Below are positions 11,007 to 21,844 of a stretch of 64,000 bases of DNA, one piece after another (the stretch's first letter is position 1; every line of letters starts with the position of its first letter). A model generated the notes under the pieces. It was given only the letters and a program-made list of their open reading frames with translations. It was not told the origin of the DNA and searched no databases. The stretch covers positions 1,072,501-1,136,500 of the forward strand of contig NW_024881565.1 in the NCBI RefSeq assembly GCF_019059575.1. Direction: 5' to 3'. Source of the stretch: Amphibalanus amphitrite (taxonomy: Eukaryota > Arthropoda > Thecostraca > Balanomorpha > Balanidae). Made by a program: the position numbers and the translations under genes.

Positions 11007-13239
11007 ATCAAAGAGATGGGTTCAGTTTCCACGGTGTGCTGACTTGAATTGGCATCCTGTGATTTGTGATGTGAATTATGATGCACGCACACGCAGGCAG
11101 GTGCACGCCCACTGCAGACACGTGTGACGTGACGGCAGCAGGCGGCCGGGGTGTGAACTGTGAACTGGCTCGACCGAAAATGTTTAAGGTATCACAGCGT
11201 TTGTAACTGACTAACATACCCACTACGGGCATACCCATTGAGCGGATAATGCGTTCGTGTGCATCGTGTTTGCATTTATTCCCGATATACTCTGGTGGGA
11301 GGTGTGAATTGGAAACCAACTTGGTGCTACGACACCGTTTAGTAGGCATGTGGCACGTCGTTTCTCGAAATCTACCTATCAGTCTATGCAATAATATGCA
11401 TTGTATACATTGTGTGTCATCTTTCACCTTAGTTGTCATTGAACCTGTGTTAAATTCTGAACTTCAGGCCGAGACAGACTATTTCCACAGTCAGGAAATC
11501 GCACAAGAGAGCCTATTCAAATCAATCAATCGCACGCAATCAATCAATCAGTTGCAATAGCATCAATCGCACGCAAGGAGGTGCGTGTTATGGATGAGAG
11601 TGCGACCGGGGTTTATTTGAATAGACTCTCGGTCTCGCACATGATTTCTGACTGCGGAAAGAATCGGTTTCAGCCTGTACTCAGTAGGCAATTCGCTCAT
11701 GCGACGGCAAACATAAGTTTAATATGGAAACAGTTTTTTAACGAAACGGTGTATGGTAAGCTTATAATCCTGGAATGCTTCTTGATAGAAATTGTCAGTG
11801 GTGCAGATGTTCGTTAATCGATATGACAGCATTTGTCTTGATCTTTATAAGTCAGTCAAAATGGCTGTAGCAATGATTTGGATGTTTCACGGCGGACGGC
11901 ACATTTCCTCTGCGGTCTACCGACGACTGAGTTGGAATGCTCAAGCTGATCAGGGGCAATCCGAGTGATAGACAAAGTCGTTTGATCGAAGGTATTTTCA
12001 GGCAGCTGGCAGAAAGCGCCTGGCCTGGCCATGAGAGCTAACAATACGACGTGCTGAGGTAAAATCGGCCAGTCGCGCTCGGTAAACGACCCACCACTGA
12101 CCACACCATTCTTTCCAAAACGATACATAGTCTATGGAACCGCCCTGGACCGCTCTTCCGGAACCCGACACTGTTGGCCTATGCCAAACTTAGCCGCGGC
12201 TGGTTCAGGCCATGTAACTTGCCGGTCATTTTCGGACTTTGCTGGTATCGGCCGCTGTCTGACTGGGCGGCGGCGGCGGGCTGTCCTTAGCAGGGATCAG
12301 TCTGCTCGATAGGTGGCAGCACTTTCGGGCGGTCGCGCAATACAATGGGAATTCCGCGGAGTTGCCGATCCAGGTAGTAGGTAATCCATGCTTCCACTTT
12401 CTGCGGCGTTTGTTCGATCTGCGCCCTGCTAGTATATAGACCCTTGGTTGTCTTTATACTCGGGTTTTACTTCTAGCCCTACGTCCATGCCGTTTCATGC
12501 AAATATCTAAATAAAAAAAAAAACGGAAGTGCTTACTGCTTTCACCGCGGCACTGCAGCCGAGGCCGAGTAGTAAACTAATCTTGCTGCAGCCTGCAGCA
12601 GCTCTCTCCGTTTTCGCGACTCGTGTTATGCGCCGATTTGTAAAAAAAAAAAGTTGAAATGTGCTGAATTAGACCTACGACGAAGTTTGGGGACTCAACC
12701 CTCGACCTCTCCTAAATAACCGGGCTGAAGTAATTTGTGATTTATGGCGTTCCTTTGAACGAAAATTATCGCATGTGAATTGTGAATTGAATCACATACC
12801 GACCTGGTTTCCGTTTATTTACACACATTGATATAGGTGCGGAGCCTGTGACGTCATTTATGCTACTCGCGATCTGGCGCCTAAAAATCAGTCAGTTGCT
12901 TTGCTGTGTCCTTGATGCCTTATAAAAGTTTTTGAAAATTTCGATATACACCGCACGGAGTTATCCGTCTCACTCTCGCCGCACGACACCGCATTCACCA
13001 CGGTGATAGTTGATATATAGAGAACCTAGAGAACTGCATCCTTGCGCATGTACGGCATGTACCGTTAGTTTGTAGAGTTCTCTATAAAGACTGTGGACTA
13101 TGTCTGTCCAGTCTTTATAGAGTGAGAGAGCGTTGATATATGGAAGTGCCCCATGTCTCACTTATCTTTTGAAATTTCTTGAAAAACGACACATTGGATC
13201 AGGCCTCAGGGTGAGCAGCTCAAGCTAGATCAAGATTGA
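11007..13239. other. Gene B intron 1, 5' part
   Basis: A tract ending TTTCAG at about 11006 could accept an alternative exon, but the frame would stop within about 12 codons. A degenerate CAAT-rich stretch sits at about 11518-11575. At 12356-12373 the complement of an 18-base word also found at about 10150-10167 occurs near another AGGTGGCAG word (about 12310). No gene is recognised. Confidence 0.4.
13080..13122. repeat. Perfect 14-bp-arm hairpin
   Basis: CTCTATAAAGACTG at 13080-13093 and its exact complement CAGTCTTTATAGAG at 13109-13122 enclose a 15-nt loop. Further weaker pairing surrounds it (about 13010-13140). It could be a small foldback element; no product is implied. Confidence 0.55.
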
Positions 13240-13345
13240 GATGTCTCTTTTGCTGTCTTTCCTTGATTTCAGTAAAGCCTTCGATATGGTCCCAAGCCCA
13301 GGCTCTGCACCACTATGCAATTTTCCTGTGCAATTTTATGATGAT
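13240..13345 (+). pseudogene. Fragment of a second reverse transcriptase
   Basis: The + strand reads FLDFSKAFDMVP, the RT motif A signature of Jockey/CR1-type LINEs, within about 100 bp of otherwise unalignable sequence. It is not part of the adjacent LINE, whose own motif A lies in ORF2 near 16867. It is a relic of a different element. Confidence 0.55.
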
Positions 13346-13606
13346 GCTTCTCCAAAAGTTCAGAATTCTGAACTTCTTTGCGATATTTCATGAGTGATAT
13401 TGTGCAAGCACTGTCGGATCGGTGTCGGGAGTTCGTGGGGATCGGACGTGTCGCATCGAGCTCCTGCCCTGTTCCTTCGTCAGCTGTTGCTGTGACTCAG
13501 CTGTTGACGCGAACTCCAACGGTCGCTTTTCAAATTTTCCGAAGCAAATTTTCTTCATCGGTCTACACAGTAAATGGTCTCTGGTGAATTTAAATGAGAA
13601 TTTGAA

Positions 13607-15088
13607 ATGCCTCTCGAACATTCACCGGTGTTACCGCGTCGACCTTCTGCATCTCTTCGAGACGACAAATCGGAGCAGAATCGCGCGCCAGATTCGCCAC
13701 GAAACCTGATCCCCGACGCGGGGAACGACGCCACGGACTTCGCAAGTGGTGGAGACGGGCGAGACGGGGAAGGTACAGAAAAACGTGCAGGTATGGATCA
13801 GGCCACCAGCAAACCAGTCGGTAAGCTTGATGAAAGCATTTACAAGTTATTTGGCCAGGAATCAGTTAGTTCCCTCTCTCGCTCATCCAGCGATACTGGC
13901 AGCGAGGGGGCAGTGTGCAAAGGGGGCCCTAACAAAGTTTGTGGTAACCCAGTCAAGGACGGTGAAACAGGAGTCCAATGCGACAGGTGCCATGATTGGT
14001 TTCACGGTGCCTGCCAGGGAATACAGAAGGCAGCACTTAGGGCCCTTGAGAGATTTGACACTCTTGCATGGCTGTGCTCAAAGTGTAAGTCGGACCTGAA
14101 AAGTAGGAAGGATCGTCCCCCAATGTTGGCTGCCCTTGAAAGTAAGATCGGACAGCTTGAAAAGATGATTATCAGGCACATGGAAGCGGTCGACAGCTCA
14201 GTCCAGGTTCAGGAGCAAACCATGAAGGAACATGCTCACCAGGTGGAAAAGTCCCTGCAGGAGTATGCAAAAAAGGCCAAAGAACAAGTCAAAGTTGTCG
14301 AACAGTCAGTCATGCAACACAAAGCTTCGTACGCTGACACTGTTAAGGGCACATGTAGCGAGATTGCGAATGTGGTGAAATCTCAGCTAGCCATGCTCCC
14401 CAAAGCAAATGAGGTTAGCGACAGGAAAAATGTGCAGGAGCTGTCAAAGGTGCTGGATGACCACTTGGACAAGGAGCGACGCAAAGCAAATGTTGTAATA
14501 CACAATCTCCCTGAACAGGACGGCAGCACAGTGGGCGAAAGGTCGGCTAAAGACATGGCCCTCTTCACCACCATTCTGAAAGATGTCATGAAGATCCATG
14601 CTCCAGCATCAAAGTCATTCAGAGTTGGTAAGAAGTATGAGGGCAAGCCAAGGCTACTGATAGTTACTCTTGAAAATGCTGCTTGCAAACATGACATCCT
14701 GAAAGGGGCCCCCCAACTCCGACATTCCGAACAGTATGGGAACATATATATCACCCCAGACCTCACCCAGAAAGAAAGGGAGACTGGCAAAAAGTTGAGA
14801 GCAGAAATGGCAGCTCGCAGAAAGGCTGGTGAAGCCAACTTGACAATCAGAGGGGGGAAAATTGTACAGGTACCACCCACTGTCGTGGTGGAGGGAGGCA
14901 GTAGGGCTCCTGCTGTCCTCTCTAGTGGCAGTGGGGCACAAGCACAGGCAACATCTAATGGAGAGGCTCAAAGTAGAGAATCTACACGCGCCCCAGCTGT
15001 CCCCGGTGGTGACGGCGGGGCACAGGCTGTGCAACGACCACTCACCACCCCAACACAGGCCAGTTCTGCCCCTGCTGCGCAGAAGTGA
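13607..15088 (+). CDS. LINE ORF1: PHD finger plus coiled coil, nucleic-acid-binding protein
   Basis: A 493-residue protein from ATG 13607. Residues of about 111-160 form a PHD-type Cys4-His-Cys3 zinc finger (VCGNPVKDGE, CDRCHDWFHGAC, WLCSKC), a known ORF1 feature in CR1-type elements. Residues of about 175-250 look like a coiled coil (many E/K/Q heptads). Residues of about 290-420 resemble the RRM-like/C-terminal ORF1 module (VVIHNLPE, then PRLLIVTLEN and YITPDLT). The tail is Ala/Gln/Pro-rich. It is expected to bind LINE RNA in the RNP. It ends at a TGA followed by CTAG, with the same frame continuing into ORF2. Confidence 0.85.
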   Translation: MPLEHSPVLPRRPSASLRDDKSEQNRAPDSPRNLIPDAGNDATDFASGGDGRDGEGTEKRAGMDQATSKPVGKLDESIYKLFGQESVSSLSRSSSDTGSEGAVCKGGPNKVCGNPVKDGETGVQCDRCHDWFHGACQGIQKAALRALERFDTLAWLCSKCKSDLKSRKDRPPMLAALESKIGQLEKMIIRHMEAVDSSVQVQEQTMKEHAHQVEKSLQEYAKKAKEQVKVVEQSVMQHKASYADTVKGTCSEIANVVKSQLAMLPKANEVSDRKNVQELSKVLDDHLDKERRKANVVIHNLPEQDGSTVGERSAKDMALFTTILKDVMKIHAPASKSFRVGKKYEGKPRLLIVTLENAACKHDILKGAPQLRHSEQYGNIYITPDLTQKERETGKKLRAEMAARRKAGEANLTIRGGKIVQVPPTVVVEGGSRAPAVLSSGSGAQAQATSNGEAQSRESTRAPAVPGGDGGAQAVQRPLTTPTQASSAPAAQK

Positions 15089-15130
15089 CTAGGTCAGCCT
15101 CCAGCTAGCCACAAGCCCAGGAGTCTGTGT

Positions 15131-17944
15131 GTGTTATACACAAATGCTGACCAGTTCGTGAGTAAGCGGGATGACATGTGCATGCTCATCTGTAATGACG
15201 AGCCTGATCTGATTATGGTAACAGAGACAATTCCCAAGGCCCAAAAAGTTCCCATAGCCCCCGCTCTCCTCAACATACCTGGGTACACACTCTACACCAA
15301 TTTCTCGCTATCATCTCCTAATCTTGGATGCAGCGGCATAAGAGGAGTATGCATCTACGCAGCTGATTATCTCAGGGTGTCAGAAGTCTCTCTCAGCTCA
15401 TCGTCAGTGGAACATGTGTGGCTTAGACTGTCACTGATTGGGAGTGACTGTCTGCTGCTGGGATGTGTTTACCGCAGTCCGTCAAGATCTGATGAAGAGC
15501 ATGCCACTCACCTGGGTCAGCTCATTCGACAGGCAAGTTCGATGTCCTACTCGCATCTGGTGATTGTAGGAGATTTCAACTTTCCCCAGATCAATTGGGA
15601 AACTGAAGCATCCAACGCACCTGACACCCATCTTTCTCAAACTTTTCTCGACACGATACATGACTGCTTCCTTTTCCAGCACGTCCGCTCTCCTACTAGA
15701 TTTCGATTGGGTGAAACTCCAAATGTACTGGACCTGGTGTTAACCAACGAAGAAGGCATGATTCGTAATCTCGAGCACCTTCCTGGACTCGCCAGAAGCG
15801 ATCATGTTGTCCTGAAATTTACTGTTGTTTGCTATGCGGATGTGTGTACCTCACACCGCCCACCGATTCTACACATCAACTACGAGCGCCTTGCAGGTGT
15901 CCTGAGGTCACGAAACTGGGATGATATCAGAAACTTGGACCTGGAAGAAGCATACGAATCGTTCAAGTCGCAAATCACCGGAGACGTTGAAGACTGTTCG
16001 GTCAAGAGAAGCGCCCACTCCAGGAAGAACCTCTACATGAATCGGGCGGCGATGCAGCTGAGAAAGAGGAAGCAGGTGCTGTGGGGCGTCTACCGTCAAA
16101 CTCTCGACAACGTGGATCATGCCCGGTTTGTGAGGTGCAGAAATCAGCTTAGGGGCCTGACGAGAAAACTTCGAAGGGACCACGAGTCAAAGCTGGCATC
16201 GAACCTCAGACAGAACCCCAAAGCATTTTGGAGGTACGCCAACTCTAGGCTGCGTACTAGGTGCCGTGTTGAAGACCTGATGGATGACAACGGTGAGCTT
16301 GTGTCCAGCAACCGAGCAAAAGCTGAAGTACTAAGCAGGTTCTTCTCCAGCGTCTACACCTCAGAGGGAGCTGAGCCTCCCCCAGCTCTGCCATGCAACT
16401 TCCAGGGACCCCCACTGGTTGACGTGGATGTATCGCCACAGAAAGTTGAGGCTAAGCTGGCGGTCTTGAAGCCAACTAGCTCGCCAGGGCCGGATGCTAT
16501 TCATCCCCGAGTGTTCCGCGAGTCTGCAGGCCCCCTGTCCGTACCCTTGAGTTTGCTATTTGCAAAATCACTGGAAGCAGGAAGTCTCCCCTCTGATTGG
16601 AAGATTGGCGAAGTAGTCCCCATATACAAGAAAGGCGACCGCAGAAACCCCGCGAGCTACCGACCAGTGAGCCTTACCTCCATTCCGTCAAAGGTGCTCG
16701 AGTCCATCATTCGCGACCATCTTCTTCAACACTTCACGGACAGTGGCCTGCTGCATGCGGCTCAGCACGGATTTCTCCCGAGGAGATCATGTTCCAGTCA
16801 GCTACTGGAGGTGATGGAAGATTGGAGTGCTGCATTGGAAGATGGTGACCCAGTTGATGTCGTATACCTCGACTTCGCCAAAGCCTTCGACTCGGTGCCG
16901 CATCAGCGACTCCTCAGTAAGCTGCGCGCCTATGGAGTCGGGGGGAAGCTGCTGAGTTGGATTGAGGCTTTCCTTGTTGGTCGTACTCAGAGGGTTGTGC
17001 TGCAGGGATCGAGGTCTAACTGGGTCCCCGTCACCAGCGGTATCCCCCAGGGATCTGTCCTTGGTCCCGCCCTCTTCACGATTTTCGTCAATGACATGCC
17101 CCAGCAAGTGTCGAGCTGTGTCAAGCTGTTTGCAGACGACACAAAACTCTACCGTCGTGTGACAGGTGACCCTGCCGGCCTTCAAGCTGACATCAACGCT
17201 CTGGTCAACTGGTCGAAGAAGTGGCTGTTGCCCTTCAATGTGTCGAAGTGCAAAGTGATGCATGTCGGAGGTCTGAATCCTGAGCACACATACTTACTGG
17301 ATAACGCCGCGATTGAGAGCGTGAGCGAAGAGAGGGATCTGGGCATCATTATCGACGAGAACCTGAAGTTCCACCAACAAACTGCTGCTGCCATTGCAAA
17401 AGCGACCCAGATGTTGGCTGTTGTGAGGCGCTCATTTGCTACCCTCGACGTGATCACGCTGCCTCTGCTGTACAAGTCTGTGGTGAGACCGTTCCTCGAG
17501 TACGGCAACATTGCATGGGGGCCATTTGGCAGAGTCAACCAGAAACGGTTGGAGCGGGTACAACGTCGAGCGACTCGCATGGTTGACACCATCAGACATC
17601 TCCCATACACCGAGCGTCTGCGCCGTCTCGACATACCGTCGCTGTACTATCGTCGTCGCCGAGGGGACATGGTGACAGTGTTTCAGCTGTTCCATGGTGG
17701 CATGTCAGTGGATCCTGAAGCGCTTCCGACCAGACACAGCTCCGACCGCACAAGGGGACATCAGTGGAAGCTGCAGAAACCGAACGCAAGAACGCTCACG
17801 AGGAGGAACACCTTCAGCACAAGAGTCGTGAATGACTGGAACTCTCTGCCAGCTTCTGTAGTGTCTGCCACCAGCGTCAATCAGTTCAAGGCCAGGCTGG
17901 ACGAACACTGGAAAAGCCTGAAGTATGACATTCCATACCCATAA
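15131..17944 (+). CDS. LINE ORF2: endonuclease and reverse transcriptase
   Basis: About 937 residues; the open frame actually begins right after the ORF1 TGA at 15089. The N-terminal APE-type endonuclease shows YTNAD (residues 3-7), TET, GDFN (about 147), LDLVLTN and SDH (about 223). The reverse transcriptase shows SPGPD, GFLPRRS, LDFAKAFD (about 579), GIPQGSVLGP and FADDTK (about 666). A C-terminal basic region follows. The EN and RT motifs of CR1/L2-type elements are all present, with no stops or frameshifts. No ATG occurs before 15176, which is downstream of the YTNAD motif, so I give the tracked open region rather than a certain start. ORF1 readthrough is the likely route of expression. 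Confidence 0.9.
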   Translation: MLYTNADQFVSKRDDMCMLICNDEPDLIMVTETIPKAQKVPIAPALLNIPGYTLYTNFSLSSPNLGCSGIRGVCIYAADYLRVSEVSLSSSSVEHVWLRLSLIGSDCLLLGCVYRSPSRSDEEHATHLGQLIRQASSMSYSHLVIVGDFNFPQINWETEASNAPDTHLSQTFLDTIHDCFLFQHVRSPTRFRLGETPNVLDLVLTNEEGMIRNLEHLPGLARSDHVVLKFTVVCYADVCTSHRPPILHINYERLAGVLRSRNWDDIRNLDLEEAYESFKSQITGDVEDCSVKRSAHSRKNLYMNRAAMQLRKRKQVLWGVYRQTLDNVDHARFVRCRNQLRGLTRKLRRDHESKLASNLRQNPKAFWRYANSRLRTRCRVEDLMDDNGELVSSNRAKAEVLSRFFSSVYTSEGAEPPPALPCNFQGPPLVDVDVSPQKVEAKLAVLKPTSSPGPDAIHPRVFRESAGPLSVPLSLLFAKSLEAGSLPSDWKIGEVVPIYKKGDRRNPASYRPVSLTSIPSKVLESIIRDHLLQHFTDSGLLHAAQHGFLPRRSCSSQLLEVMEDWSAALEDGDPVDVVYLDFAKAFDSVPHQRLLSKLRAYGVGGKLLSWIEAFLVGRTQRVVLQGSRSNWVPVTSGIPQGSVLGPALFTIFVNDMPQQVSSCVKLFADDTKLYRRVTGDPAGLQADINALVNWSKKWLLPFNVSKCKVMHVGGLNPEHTYLLDNAAIESVSEERDLGIIIDENLKFHQQTAAAIAKATQMLAVVRRSFATLDVITLPLLYKSVVRPFLEYGNIAWGPFGRVNQKRLERVQRRATRMVDTIRHLPYTERLRRLDIPSLYYRRRRGDMVTVFQLFHGGMSVDPEALPTRHSSDRTRGHQWKLQKPNARTLTRRNTFSTRVVNDWNSLPASVVSATSVNQFKARLDEHWKSLKYDIPYP

Positions 17945-18043
17945 GAGCCCAGACTGTCCTAGTCCTAGAGCTCGATGAGAACGGGATCTCCAGGCCAAGT
18001 GGCCTTTTCCCTCCCGATCACTGTGAAGGTAAGGTAAGGTAAG

Positions 18044-19126
18044 CACATCACGCAATATTGTTCACACAATGTCATTTACGCAATATCAATAAAAAGCTTT
18101 AAATTTTAAAATTATGAACTTTTTGCAATGTGACATTGTAATATTGCCAAATGGCATGGAAAAATAGTGTAATGGAGCCTGGGCTTAATGCTTGTCTCTT
18201 TCTTGCCTTTCAGAGCTCAGGGGCAGCAATGCCATAAAATGGCTTGAACTTTTAAGGTTTTGCTGGACCCTTTTTGCAGGCATCTGCATTCTGCATAGTG
18301 TTAATGTCTTATGATGATTTGTTAATGATACTTTGCTATTTCCAAGCATAGAATGATTCTAGAAGCACTGTTTGTGTACAAGCAATTGCAGCGATTTTCA
18401 TCTATCCTAGCCATTGTCTCGCTCAATTTGAATGGCAAATGGAAGAATATCAGAGAGTTTTAATGCAGGAGGGTGTTTGTTATCTGTGATGCTCAGATAT
18501 GATTGATTAGGCAATAAAAACATCAAGTTAACATTACTATTTACTCAGTGATCATTTGAGCATAAAAATAAATTCATGGTTGGTGCCAGTGGTAGCTTGA
18601 AAATGTGTTCATCCAACTGACATCCTCCCACCTCAGTGTCATGAGTGTGACTGAGTTTCAGATTTTTAGGAGTGAAGGAAACCAACCCATATTCAAATTG
18701 CCAATGAAAGTTATGCCATATTTTCTTCTGACCTTTTCAGCAGTTCAGTTTTTGTACCGTTGTTTTGTGTTTCCACTTTGCAGGACATTCTTGTTCCTGC
18801 AAGCAATGACCTATGCAATCCACCAGGCAGCTTGAGCCTTCCCTTTGCTGTGTCTAACTGGTCTTCATGTTAAACAACAGCTATTTTCATACACATTTGT
18901 ATTTCACAGTTACTTAGACTAGCTGGATATAATTTTCTTGTATTTACCTATATACTAAGAAAATATCTTTCATTTTCATATTTGCATAGGTTAGTAATAG
19001 TGGTCAGATTTAGTCTTTTTGTAGTTGATTTGACTGGTGACCATAGTGGAAAACAAGCTTCCACTGACTAACCAAATAATAGGATGTGATCCTTCTCTTC
19101 CTCTGACAGTATTTTCACTTTTTCAG
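18044..19126. other. Gene B intron 1, 3' part
   Basis: AT-rich intronic sequence after the LINE tail with no recognised gene or element. The acceptor CACTTTTTCAG of gene B exon 2 closes it. Confidence 0.6.
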
Positions 19127-20617
19127 GAACATCTGGCAGTTGGCACAATGACTTTGTCTGTGTGTGACATTATTCAATGCTCCAAAATTGTGGATCAGTC
19201 TGAGGTGGTCCGATTCCCGCCCATCTCGCGGGTGCAGGACCGCGTGCGCTGGTGGACAGCCCTATTTGGTCGCGTCAATTTCCATATGACAGCCAGCTCG
19301 GCCTTGCGGGTCATTGTGTGTCCGCGTCACTTCTCGAAACTGGACGACGAGTTTCCTGTCCCGGACCGGGAATTGCCGGCGCGCCTGAAGCGGCTGATGC
19401 CGATCCCCACAGAACTGGTGCGAGAGGACGGCAGCACCAATGTGCGGACCTACTCACGGCGCAAGGACGCACCGCTGGCGCCCACGGCTCCGCTGGCCGC
19501 CCTCTCGCCGGTGCGGTACAAGGCGATCGCTCCGGCGGCGCCGCTGCCGCCGCGGCCTGCGGTGCGGCCCGTCCAGCTGAGGCCGGTGACATGCACTGCG
19601 GTGCCGGCTGCTCCGGCCGTCATTAGGCAGCTGGTGCCGGCGCCGGTGCAGCAGCAGTTCCGGATCTTGCAGGCGGCACAGCCGGCCCTGGCGCCGGCGC
19701 CCGCCTCGTTCCACGTGGTGTCGGCTGGCGGCGGTGCCAGCGTTGGCAGCGGTCCTGGAAGTGTGCTCCAGCTGGTGGCCACCAGCAGGGCGGGCGGTGG
19801 CGGCGGCTCGGCCGTCCAGCTGGTGCCGGCCAGCGGCGGCCAGCTGCTGCTGATGCCGCCCAGCCAGCCGGCCGCGACGCAAGTCAGCACTCTGGCGCCC
19901 CGCGTGCCGATGGTCATGGTGAACTCCAGCAGCCGGCCCGTGCCGGCCGCCCAGCCGCAGCAGCAGCGGCGGGCGCTGGCGCCTCGTCCGCAGCTGCCTC
20001 ATCAGCCGCTAGTTCTGACTAGCAACTACGAGCGCCAGGCTCGCCGCCCGGACACTGCCATCCAGGCTCTGACCATCACCAGCGTGCAGTCCGAGTCGCA
20101 GAAAACCGAGGACGACGACGTGCAGGTAACGGACGTGGCGTTCGGCCTACCGTGCACCGAGCTGGCCGAGCGCATCAAGACGGAGGTGGTCGATCTGGCC
20201 GAGAACGGCTCAGAGTCCGTCGGCGAGCCGCCGGGCAGCGAGTCTCCGCCGGAGACGGCGGACGGTGGTCCGGAGACAGGCGACGGCGGTCCGGCCGACT
20301 CGGCGCCCGATCCGGCACCGGCAGTCAAAGAAGAGCCCTCGGACGAGGAGTACGAGCTGCCGCTGCAGCCGCTCGTGAAACTGGAGGAGCCGGACGAGGC
20401 GGCAGCCGCTGGTCCCTCGGTGATCCGCCTGAAGCCGCTCAGCGAACTGACGGTGTCGACGGCCGCCGGCTCCGGCTCCCCGCCGCCGCGGATCCCCACC
20501 CCGCCGGGAATCAGCCTCGGCTCCGGCGGCGAGCCGCGCAGCGAGGCCGACCTCATGCTGCTCTCGATGCAGGCCCGTGAGCGGCAACAGCAGCAGCGGC
20601 AACAGCAGCAGCGGCAA

Positions 20618-20649
<32 letters not shown>

Positions 20650-20832
20650 GCGACAGACAAAACTGAAGCCTCTGAGACCGTCTCCTCTTCCGCCGCCACC
20701 GGCTCGGCAGCACCCTCCTCCCCTACGGCCTCGGCCTCCGGAGAGTTCCAAACCACAGCCGCTGCGGAGGACGGCCGTCCCCGCGTCAGGCGGCCTGTCA
20801 AACGCCAACAGACCGAGCTCTTCGGACAGCAG
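19127..20832 (+). CDS. Gene B exon 2: THAP-like module, Ala/Pro-rich region, poly-Gln
   Basis: Acceptor TTTTTCAG; ends in phase 2 before GTGGGT. After MEEDGK, residues 19-75 have the layout of a THAP zinc module: C19-x4-C24, FP at 36-37, WW at 48-49, then C71-x2-H74-F75. THAP proteins bind DNA through this C2CH zinc fold. Residues of about 100-350 are Ala/Pro/Gln-rich, then an acidic region with sumoylation-like words (VKEEPSDEE, VKLEEPDE, IKTEVV) typical of transcription factors. Poly-Gln lies at about 492-514 (CAG/CAA tract, 20585-20650). It is probably a nuclear DNA-binding regulator; the THAP call rests on cysteine/histidine spacing and could be a divergent relative. Confidence 0.7.
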
Positions 20833-21324
20833 GTGGGTAGGCCTAGGCACGGGGAGCAGCCAATGCACTGTATCAGTCTTGTTATGATCCTCGTGGCCAT
20901 GCGCGCTGCCCATAGACGGTATTATGCGCCATGCGGCACATTTATGGTAGGCGTGGCTTTTGCGTGTTTTTTTCTGTCTCGTGGTTTCGCTCAAATAACG
21001 TTATAAGATTTCCAGTGTGGTTTGACATATATCTACACGACATTTTGAAATATAAATTGGGTGGTCATTTCATACCAGCTGACAGCTGGGCTATGATTAT
21101 GTGTAACTGTTAATTCTAACTCCTTTCATAAAAAGATCCTGTGCTTCTGAGAGATGCGATACTCTGGTTTATTGTGTGCATAATATGGGCGTTTCTCTCT
21201 GACTGTATTAGCGTTTCTCCGCTCGGTCGGCTTCGGGCTCCCACGTCCCGCCTCTGTTCGCCATTGCTGCTGTCACGTTCGTATGTCAGAGTTCTGACCC
21301 TGTGTCTGTCCCGCTGCCGGACAG

Positions 21325-21675
21325 GTCTGCCCTGAAGGCGGCCCATCTCGCGGGCCCGTCGTCAGTCCGGTCTCCTGCGGATCGTGTGGTTCCTGCGAAC
21401 TCGTCGGCCGCGGACAAGGCCTCCCGGAAGGCGGTCCGTCGCGTGAAGTTGCCGGACAGATCGCCGGCTCTGGACGCAGCGCGGCGCGCGGTGCGCGCGT
21501 GCCGGGAGCCGAGGCAGCCGGGCGGCCTGTCGGCCGACCGACAGCTCGCCGCCGCGCTCGAGACCATGCTGGCCGGGCCGCTGCTGGCCGGCTGGAAGGC
21601 GGCCGACTTGGCGATGCGCTCCAGCAGTGCGCGCGAGACGCTGTCCGGCCTCATCAGCCACTTTGTCTTCACTGA
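21325..21675 (+). CDS. Gene B exon 3, phase-symmetric
   Basis: A CCGGACAG acceptor and a strong GTGAGT donor at 21676; 351 nt, entering and leaving in phase 2. It encodes about 117 Ala/Arg-rich residues ending in a likely helical block (ALETMLAGPLLAGWKAADL, then LISHFVFT). If the donor is not used, the frame stops three bases later (TGA 21677-21679), so intron retention would give a 692-residue protein without zinc fingers. Skipping this exon would also keep the frame. Confidence 0.65.
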   Translation, partial: VCPEGGPSRGPVVSPVSCGSCGSCELVGRGQGLPEGGPSREVAGQIAGSGRSAARGARVPGAEAAGRPVGRPTARRRARDHAGRAAAGRLEGGRLGDALQQCARDAVRPHQPLCLH

Positions 21676-21844
21676 GTGAGTGGAGGCGGCCACAGCGGCG
21701 TCCGGGGGTCTGGGAGGTGCGCTGCTAGCTAGATCCTCGGCCCGCAATCATGCATACACGTCCAGCTGTTGTACCTAATTTGTCCATTATTACTTGTTCA
21801 TTTGTCGATTCGTTAATCCTATCTTTAAAGCTACAAACTGTTAA

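Larger units (their letters stand above)
13400..18043 (+). mobile_element. CR1-like non-LTR retrotransposon (LINE), near full length
   Basis: Two long ORFs (13607-15088 and 15131-17944) with typical LINE domains and a short 3' UTR ending in a (AAGGT)n tail at 18026-18043, the microsatellite-type 3' end seen in CR1-group elements. The 5' boundary is approximate. It lies in intron 1 of gene B, in the same orientation. Both ORFs are undamaged except for the single TGA between them, so it is either recent or still active. No target-site duplication was recognised, as is usual for CR1. Confidence 0.9.

Noticed and set aside
20026..20994. Long minus-strand frame opposite gene B exon 2 (poly-Cys)
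   Set aside because: It is the antisense shadow of the CAG/poly-Gln tract and GC-rich codons.
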